Shown piece by piece: positions 9,802 through 17,542 of a stretch of 39,373 nt of DNA; within the stretch, counting starts at the first letter, position 1; the number at the start of each line of letters is the position of its first letter. The notes beneath the pieces were generated by a model that made no database searches, was not told the origin of the DNA, and was given only the letters and a program-made list of their open reading frames with translations. The stretch comes from Acidobacteriota bacterium (lineage in GTDB: Bacteria; Acidobacteriota; Terriglobia; Bryobacterales; Bryobacteraceae), in contig JAPKYX010000039.1 in assembly GCA_026394075.1 (NCBI GenBank), positions 1 through 39,373 of the forward strand. Reading direction: 5' to 3'. The translations under genes were made by a program, and so were the position numbers.

Positions 9802-9831
9802 TTACACCACGGGCGGTGGCGGCGGTATACA
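9802..9831 (+). promoter_or_regulatory. Candidate promoter of the CE15 esterase, nearly leaderless
   Basis: TTACAC (9802-9807) and TATACA (9826-9831) are 18 bases apart, a plausible sigma-70 pair. The -10 box ends only 11 bases before the esterase ATG at 9843, so a transcript from here would have almost no leader. That fits the lack of a clear Shine-Dalgarno site. Pattern match only. Confidence 0.35.
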
Positions 9832-9842
9832 CTGCTCCTCAT

Positions 9843-11099
9843 ATGCAACGACTTATGGGTTCGGGCGGCCGCTGGGCGGCGCGGTGGATGCTGGTGTTTT
9901 GGGGCGGGGTGACGTGGTGCGCGGCGCAGCCGGTGGTGGCGCCCCGGCCGGCCGTGCCGAACTATGACGAGGCCCAGATGCCCGCCTACACGTTGCCTCC
10001 GGCACTGGGGACGGCGAAGAAAGCGGCCGATTGGCCCGGGCGGCGGGCGGAACTGTACGCTCTGCTGGAGCGCGAGATGTTTGGGCGGATGGGCGGAAAG
10101 CTGGCCACGACGGTGTATGAGCCGACCTCCGGTCCGGCACCGGCGCTGGGTGGGGCGGCGGTCCGCAAAGAGGTCTCGATTCTGTTTACGGGCAAGAAGG
10201 ATGGGCCGCGGATGAACCTGCTGATCTATCTGCCGCCGAACTCCAAGGGTCCGGTACCGGTGTTTCTGGGGCTGAACTTCCAAGGAAATCACACGGTGGC
10301 CCAGGATCCGGCGGTGAAGGCGGTGACGGAGAAGGCGCGCGGGGCGCAGGAGTCCCGCTGGGTGGTGGAGCAGGTGCTGAAGCGCGGCTACGCGACGATC
10401 ACGGCGCATTATGAAGACCTGGACCCGGATTTCGACGATGGCTTCCAGAACGGCGTACAACCGCTGTTCTACAAGCCGGGCCAGACCCGGCCGGCCGCGG
10501 ATGAATGGGGCGCGGTTGGGGCCTGGGCGTGGGGTTTGTCGCGGGCGATGGACTACATCGAGACGGACAAGACGCTCGACGCCAAGCGGGTGGTGCTGCA
10601 TGGGCACTCGCGCATCGGGAAGGCAGCCCTGTGGGCGGGGGCGAGTGATCCGCGGTTTGCGATCGTGATCTCGAATGATTCCGGAGCCGGGGGCGCGGCG
10701 CTGTCCAAACGCATCTATGGCGAAACGGTGGCTGACCTGAACACGCGGTTCCCACACTGGTTCGCCAAGAACTACGCGCAGTACAACGGCCAGGAAGCGC
10801 GGATGCCGTTTGATCAGCATATGCTGATCGCGCTGATGGCTCCGCGGCCGCTGTATGCGTGTAGTGCTCAGGAGGATCAGTGGGCAGACCCGAAGGGCGA
10901 GTTTCTCTCACTGGTGGCGGCGGACCCGGTCTACAAGCTGCTAGGAAAGCCGGGCCTGCCCTCGCACGAATTCCCCGCGTTGCATACTCCGATCATGGGC
11001 ACCTTGGGCTATCACATCCGGGCGGGGAAGCACGATGTGACGGAGTACGACTGGCAGCGGTGGATGGATTTTGCGGACAAGCATTTCGGGCGGAAATAA
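9843..11099 (+). CDS. Carbohydrate esterase family 15-like (glucuronoyl esterase) protein
   Basis: An alpha/beta-hydrolase of about 418 residues. CE15 enzymes cleave the ester between lignin alcohols and 4-O-methyl-glucuronic acid on xylan. Seen in sequence: a signal peptide (hydrophobic WMLVFWGGVTWCAAQ), FLGLNFQGNH, the nucleophile elbow GHSRIGKAALWAGASDPRF (Ser about residue 256), ISNDSGAGGAAL after it, and a His-rich C-terminal LGYHIRAGKHDVTEYDW that should supply the catalytic His. The frame is open from 9735, but the 36 residues before this ATG lack family features and would hide the signal peptide, so 9843 is chosen. It is divergent from the TonB receptor, which suggests joint use in plant cell-wall breakdown. 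Other alpha/beta esterases of the 'acetylxylan esterase' annotation group are the main alternative. Confidence 0.86.
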   Translation: MQRLMGSGGRWAARWMLVFWGGVTWCAAQPVVAPRPAVPNYDEAQMPAYTLPPALGTAKKAADWPGRRAELYALLEREMFGRMGGKLATTVYEPTSGPAPALGGAAVRKEVSILFTGKKDGPRMNLLIYLPPNSKGPVPVFLGLNFQGNHTVAQDPAVKAVTEKARGAQESRWVVEQVLKRGYATITAHYEDLDPDFDDGFQNGVQPLFYKPGQTRPAADEWGAVGAWAWGLSRAMDYIETDKTLDAKRVVLHGHSRIGKAALWAGASDPRFAIVISNDSGAGGAALSKRIYGETVADLNTRFPHWFAKNYAQYNGQEARMPFDQHMLIALMAPRPLYACSAQEDQWADPKGEFLSLVAADPVYKLLGKPGLPSHEFPALHTPIMGTLGYHIRAGKHDVTEYDWQRWMDFADKHFGRK

Positions 11100-11135
11100 G
11101 CCCCTAGGTAGTGCGTCACCGGAACTGACGACTGT

Positions 11136-11162
11136 GTGGGGCAGGCCTGGAGCCTACCCCAC
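11136..11162. terminator. Convergent terminator hairpin
   Basis: GTGGGGCAGGC (11136-11146) and GCCTACCCCAC (11152-11162) form an 11-bp stem with one mismatch and a 5-base loop, between the convergent ends at 11099 and 11184. The + strand tail is only weakly T-rich (TTTGATCT). Position and stem strength suggest a terminator for the esterase gene, possibly used from both sides. Confidence 0.5.
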
Positions 11163-11183
11163 TTTGATCTGCCATCTGCTGAT

Positions 11184-11963
11184 CTATTTGCCTTTGCGGA
11201 CGTAGATGCGGCCGTTCATCGTTTGGAGGCGGATTTCCGCGCCGCCGCCGCCCACTTGGGCCACGGTGGTGGATTCTGATTTCCAGCGGCCTTTGCCATT
11301 CTGGGAGTTGTTCTGCTCGGTTTTGACTGTGGCCTCAAAGTCGGTAAAGATATCGCCATTGTCGGCGCGCATGCGCAGGGTGGCTTTCAGGTCCGACGGG
11401 AAGGTGACGTCGACGTTGCCGTTGAGCGAGGTGAAGGCCATCGGTTTACCGGCCGTGACCTTGTTGAGGGTGACTTCGACCTTGCCGTTGCTGCTGTTGG
11501 CGACGACGGCTCCGGAGACGTCGATCAGGCGGATGGAGCCGTTGACGTTCTGCACTTCAATTTCGCCTTCGACATTTTCGACGCGCACCGTGCCGCCATT
11601 GACGGTTTTCAGGATCAGCGAGGTCTTGAAGGGCACTTGCAGGGAGACGTCCTGGCCACCGGCCCAGGAGTCGCTATCGATGCGGATGACGTTGCCTTCT
11701 TCGCGGGCGTTCAGGTTGGCTCCGCCCCCGCCAATGCGGCGCATGCCGCCGGCGGCCTCTTCGCGCTGGCGTGTGGCGCGGCCCTTGCCGTCGAGGATGA
11801 CACTGTTGCCCGCCGCGCCGGTGACATGGATACTGCCTTGCGTGAGTTCCACGCGGACCGTGCCGGGGCGGCTGGGGTCGGAGAAGGCTAGGGTCATGGG
11901 CTGTGCGACGACCGTGGTGAGTGTGGCCGTGGCGGCCAGGGTGATTAAGGCAAGGTTCTTCAT
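11184..11963 (-). CDS. DUF4097-type beta-repeat envelope protein
   Basis: A 259-residue exported protein. After a signal peptide (residues 1-20, ending VVAQ) it is a run of short beta-strand repeats: GSIHVTGAAGNSVILDGKG, ILKTVNGGTVRVENVEGEIEV, VNGSIRLIDVSGAVVANSSNGKVEVTL, SLNGNVDVTFP, MRADNGDIFTDFEA, MNGRIYVRKGK. Alternating NG/SG turns and valine-rich strands are typical of DUF4097 'putative adhesin' proteins, thought to form a beta-solenoid at the cell surface or periplasm. It lies 150 bp downstream of the sigma/anti-sigma pair on the same strand. DUF4097 proteins often sit with such regulators, so it is probably a target or partner of that stress circuit. Molecular function is unknown. Confidence 0.83.
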   Translation of the reverse strand: MKNLALITLAATATLTTVVAQPMTLAFSDPSRPGTVRVELTQGSIHVTGAAGNSVILDGKGRATRQREEAAGGMRRIGGGGANLNAREEGNVIRIDSDSWAGGQDVSLQVPFKTSLILKTVNGGTVRVENVEGEIEVQNVNGSIRLIDVSGAVVANSSNGKVEVTLNKVTAGKPMAFTSLNGNVDVTFPSDLKATLRMRADNGDIFTDFEATVKTEQNNSQNGKGRWKSESTTVAQVGGGGAEIRLQTMNGRIYVRKGK

Positions 11964-12028
11964 CGTAGTTCTCTCACTGTTTCCTGATTCATCGTTCGTT
12001 ACATTCCGTCGAAATATTGGCTTTCCCC

Positions 12029-12054
12029 ACCGCTCCCTGGCGGTCGCGGCTCGG
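12029..12054. repeat. Dispersed intergenic repeat, copy 2
   Basis: This 26-base segment matches 4561-4585, differing by one inserted base and a small change in the middle. It lies in the 150-bp gap between the anti-sigma gene and the DUF4097 gene. The rest of that gap shows no other clear signal. Confidence 0.5.
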
Positions 12055-12113
12055 CGAGTGACTGCGGGCGAAACGCCGGTTCTGAGTGGCGATGCGGTTG
12101 CCGTGGAAAGCAG

Positions 12114-12959
12114 TTAGTCTTCACGCTTTTCTAAACGCTCCAGTGCCAGCCGGGCGCGCTGTTTGACGACAGTCTCGCCCTGCTTGGCCATGGCCACGGT
12201 CCGGAAGGCGTTGGCGGCTTGCTGGTCACGGGCGACGGCGGGGTTCTCCATCAGCGCATCGATCAAGGCAATCTGGACCAGCGGCGAATCGCTAGCCACC
12301 AGGGACTCAGCAAAACCGCGGCGGACATTCTGGTCACCAGACATGCGCTTCAGGGCATCGACTGCGGAAAGCCGCACGTTGACGTTCGGGTCATGACGCA
12401 GGGTCTCGACTAGCACGGCGGTGACTTCGGGGTCCGGCCGGTCGAGCGTGGTGGACGTCAGCACGCCCTTCAACCGTTCCGAAGCGGAGGTCTGCCGCAG
12501 CATCGAGACCACCACCGCCTCCCGCAGATCACGAACCTCACCCCGGAGAGACGCTACTTCGTCAGGGGCTTTGGCCGTCGGCAGTTGTACGAAGCGTCCG
12601 CCCAGGAAACCGGCCGCCAGTAGTGCGGCCGCCATCGCCCAGCGCCAGACGGGGTGGGCCATGGGCTTGGGCTTCACAAAGCGCGTGGACGGCGCGTCCA
12701 TGTTGGCCCACAGCATGTCCTGGAAACGGGCGCGCAGTTCGACGCTGGGCCGTTCCGGCGTCAGCCCGGCCATCTTGTCCCACACGGCCACGGCGCTGCG
12801 GCAATCGGCGCAGGCGGCCAGATGCTGGTCCACTTGACGGCGGGCGGTGGCGTTGAGGGTGCCGCCCAGGTAGTCGGCCAACTGGTCTTCAATCGCTTCG
12901 CAATGAGGGTTCGCTTCGCCGTGAAGGTTCGCTTCGCCGTGGAGGTTGTCGTGGTTCAT
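12114..12959 (-). CDS. Zinc-binding anti-sigma factor with HEAT-like repeats
   Basis: A 281-residue membrane anti-sigma factor. The N-terminus has an exact zinc anti-sigma (ZAS) pattern: Cys20, His46, Cys50, Cys53 (C-x25-H-x3-C-x2-C). One transmembrane helix lies near residues 107-125 (WRWAMAAALLAAGFLGGRF). The periplasmic part holds helical HEAT-like repeats (LVETLRHDPNVNVRLSAVDALKRM; LVQIALIDALMENPAVARDQ). ZAS domains hold their ECF sigma factor at the membrane until a signal releases it. The HEAT part may sense protein partners. Its start overlaps the end of the sigma gene's sequence context: GGAG before the ATG lies within the sigma gene's last codons, so the two are probably translationally coupled. 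An 18-bp tandem repeat encodes residues 5-22. Confidence 0.9.
   Translation of the reverse strand: MNHDNLHGEANLHGEANPHCEAIEDQLADYLGGTLNATARRQVDQHLAACADCRSAVAVWDKMAGLTPERPSVELRARFQDMLWANMDAPSTRFVKPKPMAHPVWRWAMAAALLAAGFLGGRFVQLPTAKAPDEVASLRGEVRDLREAVVVSMLRQTSASERLKGVLTSTTLDRPDPEVTAVLVETLRHDPNVNVRLSAVDALKRMSGDQNVRRGFAESLVASDSPLVQIALIDALMENPAVARDQQAANAFRTVAMAKQGETVVKQRARLALERLEKRED
12894..12947 (-). repeat. Three tandem 18-bp units inside the anti-sigma gene
   Basis: Units at 12894-12911, 12912-12929 and 12930-12947 share the pattern CGCTTCGCCGTGAAGGTT; the first is more diverged. In protein they read as repeats of NLHGEA / NPHCEA at the N-terminus, and the last unit supplies the first zinc ligand, Cys20. 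The length is a multiple of three, so copy-number change would not break the frame. Confidence 0.85.
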
Positions 12960-12960
12960 T

Positions 12961-13551
12961 TCATACTCCGTGTGCGGGCCGGGTGACCGGCGGCGCGCTT
13001 AACTCCAGATAGATATCCCGCAGCAGTTTGACGGCGCGGTGGACCCGCGTTTTCACTGTCCCCACTTCGATCTCCAGCAGTGCGGCGATCTCCGTATAGG
13101 GCAGTTGCTGAAAGCGGGCCAGGACAAGCAGTTCGCGCTGCTCCACCGGTAGCCGGAGCAGCGCCTGGCGCAGCAGTTGGAGGTCCTGCTCCTGCTCCAG
13201 GTTGTTTTCGGGCATCACCGGGCTGTCCATGGTGTCATCCTTCTGCACTTCCCACCGGCGTTTCCGTGTGTGATCGACAAACGTATTCCGCGCAATCCGG
13301 AACATCCAGGTGGTGAACAAGTGCCCATCTCGGAACGTATCCCGGTAGCGCAGGATGCGGCAGAAGATCTCCTGCACCAGATCCTCGCTCCATTCCCGGT
13401 TGCCGGTCATCCGCATGGAGTAGCGGAACAGGCTGCCGTGGTGGCGGTCAAACAGCTGTGCGAGTTGGCGTACGTCGCCCGAGCGCACGTCCACCATCAG
13501 CTTCTCGTCCGTCACTCCGGCGTCGCCCCGCGCTGCGATGTGCAATCTCAC
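12961..13551 (-). CDS. ECF-type RNA polymerase sigma factor
   Basis: A 196-residue sigma-70 family factor. Region 2 spans about residues 30-100 (LFDRHHGSLFRYSMRMTG; SEDLVQEIFCRILRYRDTF; FTTWMFRIARNTFVDHTRKRRW). Region 4 spans about 125-180 (LRLPVEQRELLVLARFQQLPYTEIAALLEIEVGTVKTRVHRAVKLLR), containing the helix-turn-helix that reads the -35 element. Regions 1.1 and 3 are absent, as in ECF sigmas. The next gene, one base away, is a ZAS anti-sigma, so activity is likely set by membrane sequestration. The GTG at 13551 is the first start. A GTG at 13515, giving VTDEKLMV, fits the usual family N-terminus better, so the true protein may be 12 residues shorter. Confidence 0.93.
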   Translation of the reverse strand: MRLHIAARGDAGVTDEKLMVDVRSGDVRQLAQLFDRHHGSLFRYSMRMTGNREWSEDLVQEIFCRILRYRDTFRDGHLFTTWMFRIARNTFVDHTRKRRWEVQKDDTMDSPVMPENNLEQEQDLQLLRQALLRLPVEQRELLVLARFQQLPYTEIAALLEIEVGTVKTRVHRAVKLLRDIYLELSAPPVTRPAHGV

Positions 13552-13644
13552 CTCTCACAAGATGATTACTGGTTTGGTTCGGGAAGGTTACGCCAGAATG
13601 GGGCAAAAAGATAGCGTGGGCGCTAGTCGCTCCCCGGAGTCGGG

Positions 13645-13971
13645 CTAGCCAGCAACACGGCCGGAAACATGAACCACTTGGCCCGGCCTTACCGTCGCGG
13701 CCGCGCTGCGCAGTTGGGGGAACAGCGGCCGGTAGAAGGCGATCTTGTTCCGCTCGACATGAACCACGACGATTCCGAACGAGAGTGATTTAAGGTTGTG
13801 CTGATGCTCGAAGCCACGGTCGGCCGTGACGAATACGTGGCACTCTAGCTGCTTTACCAGCACATTGTCTTTCAGATGCTGCCAGCCCAAATCAAACAGT
13901 GTGCGGACATCGTCTTGGGGGAATGCCTCGACCAGGCGTGGATCGATGGACGCGTCTATGACGACGCGCAT
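13645..13971 (-). CDS. DUF5615-type PIN-like protein (putative toxin)
   Basis: A 108-residue protein with the DUF5615 / Mut7-C-like PIN fold: an N-terminal VVIDASIDPRLVEAF with the first acidic residue, then DVRTLFDLGWQHLKDNVLVKQLECHVFVTADRGFEHQHNL, where TADRGF carries the second acidic site. Proteins of this family pair with DUF433 proteins and are viewed as toxin-antitoxin-like modules in which the PIN-like partner would be an RNase. Activity is not shown. It overlaps the upstream DUF433 gene by 16 bp, which implies coupled translation. Near full length for the family. Confidence 0.82.
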   Translation of the reverse strand: MRVVIDASIDPRLVEAFPQDDVRTLFDLGWQHLKDNVLVKQLECHVFVTADRGFEHQHNLKSLSFGIVVVHVERNKIAFYRPLFPQLRSAAATVRPGQVVHVSGRVAG

Positions 13972-14213
13972 GTCAACTGGTCAATGGCAATGTCACGGCT
14001 TAGTTCAAGAAATGCGAATACATGTTGCCGGGGAATGCTGGGGTAGACGGCGAGAAAATCGTCGATGGTTTCGCCGGTCTCGAGAAAGTCGAGGAGCGTC
14101 TGCACCGGTACCCGGGTATTGGCAAAGCAAGGGATGCCATGCAGGACCTCCTGATCGATGGTCACTACGTCGGCCAGCGCGCTTCTTTGCTCAGCGATCG
14201 TCACTGGTCCCAT
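13956..14213 (-). CDS. DUF433 domain protein (putative antitoxin)
   Basis: About 85 residues. The DUF433 signature is clear: TIDQEVLHGIPCFANTRVPVQTLLDFLETGETIDDFLAVYPSIPRQHVFAFLEL, a winged-helix-like DNA-binding domain. The ATG at 14213 is preferred. The frame opens 14 codons earlier with a GTG at 14255, but that has no ribosome site and the family's N-terminus matches the shorter form. It lies 57 bp after the permease gene and overlaps the DUF5615 gene. By analogy it would neutralise that protein and repress the pair. A weak inverted repeat, GCACT-N6-AGTGC (14238-14253), lies just upstream and might be its operator. Confidence 0.85.
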   Translation of the reverse strand: MGPVTIAEQRSALADVVTIDQEVLHGIPCFANTRVPVQTLLDFLETGETIDDFLAVYPSIPRQHVFAFLELSRDIAIDQLTCASS

Positions 14214-14270
14214 GATAACGGACCTGCCGACATCGGGGCACTGCAGCGAGTGCACCGGTTGAGTGGCGCA

Positions 14271-16799
14271 CTACTCATAGCGCAGCGCGATCAGCGGATC
14301 AATCGAGCTGGCGCGGCGGGCGGGGATGAGGCCGGCCAAGGCGGCTACCGTCACCAGAATCAACATCGTCACTCCGGCCACGCCTGGGTCTCGGGCCTGG
14401 ACGCCGTAAAGCTGTTTGGCGATGAACTGCCCGGCCCCCAACGCCGCCGGGAGGCCGACGGCGAGGCCAATGGCCAGCAGCACGATTACCTCTTTCATCA
14501 CCAGCCAGATGACGCTGTTGGGCGGTGCGCCCAGGGCGATCCGCAGTCCGATTTCTTTGGTCCGCCGCGCGACCACGAAGGCCATCACGCCATATAGACC
14601 AATGGCTGCCAGCAGCGTGGCGAGGGCTCCGAAACCGGCGGAAAGGAGGGCGATCAGGCGCTCGGTCAGCAGCGTCTGGTCCAGTTGGTTGGCCAGAGTC
14701 TTCATGCCATAGACCGGTAAAGCCGCGTCCAGCTTCCGTACTTCGCCGCGCACGACGGAGTAGAGAGCGGCGGAATCGCGCGCCGCCCGGACATAGACAA
14801 ACGCGCTGCCTTTGCCGAAATGTGAGACAAAGACCTGGCGGTGGACACCTTCCCGTGGGCCTTCGTAGAGCGCGTCTTCGACGACGCCGATAATCTCCAT
14901 GTTCAGTTTGGTCTTGGGTCCGCCGCCCCAGCCCAGCATTCGGCCAACAGCGCTTTTGCCGGGGAAGAAATGGTCGGCGAATTTGCGGTTGACGATGCAG
15001 ACCTGGCGTTGCTCGGTGAAGCTACCCCGGTCCCGGCCATCGCTATCGCGATAGTCAAAGTCACGGCCCTCTTGCAAAGCAATGCCCATGGCGGAAAAGT
15101 AGCCGGGTGATAGGGAATTCATGAAGGCTTGCATGTCTTCGCCATCCTTGGCGGTGTGTCCCTCAACCTTGATGGTCGAATCCCATTCGTCGCCGGACAG
15201 GACGCCAACACCGGAGAGTCCGGCGGCCTTCACCCCGGGCGATGACCGGATGTTGGCCAGCAAGTCCCGGTAAAGCTGTTCTGCCCGTGCATCCGTGTAG
15301 CCATTGAGAGCTGGTGACAGCTGGAAGGTCACCAGGTTGTCGATGTCGTTAAAGCCGGTTTCAGTGCCCTTCAGGTTCTGGAGGCTCCGCACGAAAAGTC
15401 CGGCGCCGAATAGCAGCAGAAAACTCAGGGCCACCTGAGCCGACACCAGACCCTTGCGCAGCAGCACGGAGCCGCCCGCAACGGCGATGGAGCCGACGGC
15501 GTCTTTGAGCGTGCTCCACAGATCCGGGTTGCTGGCCTTGAGTGCCGGGACGAGGCCGAACAGTAGGCCGGTGACGAAGGTCAGCGCCAGCGTGAAACCC
15601 AGCACTCGAAGATCAGGCGTGGCGCTCAACAGCAGCGGGCTACCTTCGGCCGGGATGAGGGAGAGCAGGCCTTGCGTCATCCACACCGACAGCACGACGC
15701 CGCAGACGGCACCCAGGAATGACATCAACAGGCTTTCGATCAACAATTGCCGGACCAGTTGCCAGCGGGAAGCGCCCACCGACAGGCGCACGGCGATCTC
15801 CTTTTGCCGGGCTACGGCGCGGGCGATCAACAGGTTCGCCACGTTGGCGCAGGCGATCAGCAGCACCAGCCCCACCATGCACATCAACACAACCAGCGCG
15901 GTGGAAAAACTATTGCGGAGTTGCGAATCGCCGGTGGCTGCTTGTTCGACGTGGATGGTGCCGCGCATGAATTCGTCGCGCGAGTACGGGGTCCAATCTT
16001 TGGCGGCGGCCAGGGCCATCTCGTCGCGCCGGATCTGGGTGAACAACACTTGCAGCGGAGCCTGCGCGGATGCGGGCGTGTAGCCAGGCTTCAAGCGCGC
16101 AAATACCTGTACCCAGCGGCTGCGCCGGTCGCTCATCTCAATCCAGGTCTGCTCTGGCATTAGTTGCGCCTTCATCAGGATGGGCACGCGGATCTGGGGT
16201 GCTTGGGCGGGGTCGAGTCCGGCGAAGCCCTCGGCGGAGACGCCGACGATGGTCATGGGGTAGTTGTTGACCAGGATCTTTTTGCCGATCACCTTGGGGT
16301 CACGGCTGAAGCGGGTGACCCAGTAGTCGTGGCCGATCACCACCGAAGCATGGCCGCCGTAGACCTGGTCATCCTCCTGCGAGTTGAACACCCGGCCGGC
16401 CGCCGGCTTGACGCCCAGTACGGAGAAGAAGTTGCCGGAGACCAGTTCCGCCGACACGCGCTCGGTCTGGTTGTCGATGCTGACCGAGGTGGGCACCTGG
16501 CGGCGACAGATCACTTCAGCCAGAGGGGCGGCCTTCTTCTGGAAGTCCTGATAGATGGGGTAGGAGTGCATCCGCCGGCCCATGTTGCTGCCATTGTGCG
16601 AGCCCTTCTGGTAGAGCATGACGAGCGTTTCCGGGTCCTTCACCGGCAGCAGGCGCAGCATCAGCTGGTCCATCACGGTGAAGATAGCGGTGTTGGCGCC
16701 GATGCCCAGCGCCAGCGACAATACCGCGATCAAGGTGAACAGCGGACTGCGGCGCAGCGTGCGCGCGGCGAACTTCAGGTCAGCGAGGATGGCATCCAT
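14271..16799 (-). CDS. ADOP-type MacB/FtsX ABC transporter permease
   Basis: About 842 residues. The N-terminal DLKFAARTLRRSPLFTLIAVLSLALGIGANTAIFTVMDQLMLR is the hallmark of the acidobacterial duplicated orphan permease family. Next come a MacB-type periplasmic domain (VSGNFFSVLGVKPAAGRVF), an FtsX transmembrane block (VLMCMVGLVLLIACANVANLLIARAVARQKEIAVRLSVGASRWQLVRQLL), a second periplasmic domain, and a final FtsX block (GFGALATLLAAIGLYGVMAFVVARRTKEIGLRIALGA). Such permeases normally need a MacB-like ATPase, and none is encoded here, as is typical of this 'orphan' group. The ATG at 16799 (MDAILADLKF) fits the family start. The longer frame to 16877 would overlap the nuoB region and adds unrelated residues. 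Substrate unknown. Confidence 0.92.
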   Translation of the reverse strand: MDAILADLKFAARTLRRSPLFTLIAVLSLALGIGANTAIFTVMDQLMLRLLPVKDPETLVMLYQKGSHNGSNMGRRMHSYPIYQDFQKKAAPLAEVICRRQVPTSVSIDNQTERVSAELVSGNFFSVLGVKPAAGRVFNSQEDDQVYGGHASVVIGHDYWVTRFSRDPKVIGKKILVNNYPMTIVGVSAEGFAGLDPAQAPQIRVPILMKAQLMPEQTWIEMSDRRSRWVQVFARLKPGYTPASAQAPLQVLFTQIRRDEMALAAAKDWTPYSRDEFMRGTIHVEQAATGDSQLRNSFSTALVVLMCMVGLVLLIACANVANLLIARAVARQKEIAVRLSVGASRWQLVRQLLIESLLMSFLGAVCGVVLSVWMTQGLLSLIPAEGSPLLLSATPDLRVLGFTLALTFVTGLLFGLVPALKASNPDLWSTLKDAVGSIAVAGGSVLLRKGLVSAQVALSFLLLFGAGLFVRSLQNLKGTETGFNDIDNLVTFQLSPALNGYTDARAEQLYRDLLANIRSSPGVKAAGLSGVGVLSGDEWDSTIKVEGHTAKDGEDMQAFMNSLSPGYFSAMGIALQEGRDFDYRDSDGRDRGSFTEQRQVCIVNRKFADHFFPGKSAVGRMLGWGGGPKTKLNMEIIGVVEDALYEGPREGVHRQVFVSHFGKGSAFVYVRAARDSAALYSVVRGEVRKLDAALPVYGMKTLANQLDQTLLTERLIALLSAGFGALATLLAAIGLYGVMAFVVARRTKEIGLRIALGAPPNSVIWLVMKEVIVLLAIGLAVGLPAALGAGQFIAKQLYGVQARDPGVAGVTMLILVTVAALAGLIPARRASSIDPLIALRYE

Positions 16800-16921
16800 G
16801 GCACTGATTACGACTGAAGTGGGCTGCGGTTCCCAATCTCGCCCCGCCATTTCGGGGTTTGGCCCATGCCAGCCCAATTCCGGAGCGCAATTGCGTCCGG
16901 CATAGGATACTGGAGGGACGG

Positions 16922-17542
16922 ATGTCTTTTCTTGAAAACCGGTTTGAACAGAACATTGTCACGACCACCGTGGACAGTGTGTTCAATTGGGCCCGCAAAA
17001 GTTCGCTGTGGCCGATGTCGTTTGGGCTGGCTTGTTGTGCGATTGAGATGATCGCTTCCACGACAGCACGTTTCGATATAGCCCGTTTCGGTAGCGAAGT
17101 GTTCCGTCCTAGCCCGCGGCAGAGTGACCTGATGATCGTGGCCGGGACGGTGACCTTGAAGATGGCGCCAGTCTTGAAGCGGCTCTATGACCAGATGCCG
17201 GAACCCAAGTGGGTGATCTCGATGGGCGCTTGCTCCAGTGTCGGCGGACCGTTTAACACATATGCGACGCTGCAAGGCGTGGACAAGATCGTTCCTGTTG
17301 ACGTGTACGTCACCGGCTGCCCGCCCCGGCCCGAAAATCTCTTTTATGCGCTGATGAAGCTGCAGGACAAGATCGATGCGACACCCAACTTGGTCAAGCG
17401 GCCCACGGAAGTGCACCTGGAAGAGGCGATGCTTGCGGAGTTTAAGCGCAGCGTCATGATCGCGCAGACCCAGAACCCGATGGCGGATTCGCCAGGCCTG
17501 ATCACGCCCGGCCTTGTGACGCTGGAGCCGCGCCGCGGATGA
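16922..17542 (+). CDS. nuoB: NADH-quinone oxidoreductase subunit B
   Basis: A 206-residue NuoB/PSST subunit of respiratory complex I. This subunit holds iron-sulfur cluster N2, next to the quinone site at the membrane face. The cluster ligands are all present: Cys38 and Cys39 (GLACCAIEM), Cys104 (MGACSSVGG) and Cys133 (VTGCPPRPE). [28 protein letters not shown] is also intact. GGAGG sits before the ATG at 16922, so the longer frame from 16859 is not used. No other nuo genes lie nearby. Instead its last four bases overlap pgeF. It may be the complex I copy of a split nuo locus, or a second nuoB. Confidence 0.95.
   Translation: MSFLENRFEQNIVTTTVDSVFNWARKSSLWPMSFGLACCAIEMIASTTARFDIARFGSEVFRPSPRQSDLMIVAGTVTLKMAPVLKRLYDQMPEPKWVISMGACSSVGGPFNTYATLQGVDKIVPVDVYVTGCPPRPENLFYALMKLQDKIDATPNLVKRPTEVHLEEAMLAEFKRSVMIAQTQNPMADSPGLITPGLVTLEPRRG

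Noticed and set aside
9675..10820. 381-codon minus-strand frame opposite the CE15 gene
   Set aside because: Arg/His/Pro-rich with no domain; the esterase motifs are on the plus strand.
12894..12947. Possible CRISPR array
   Set aside because: The units are directly tandem without spacers and lie inside a coding frame.
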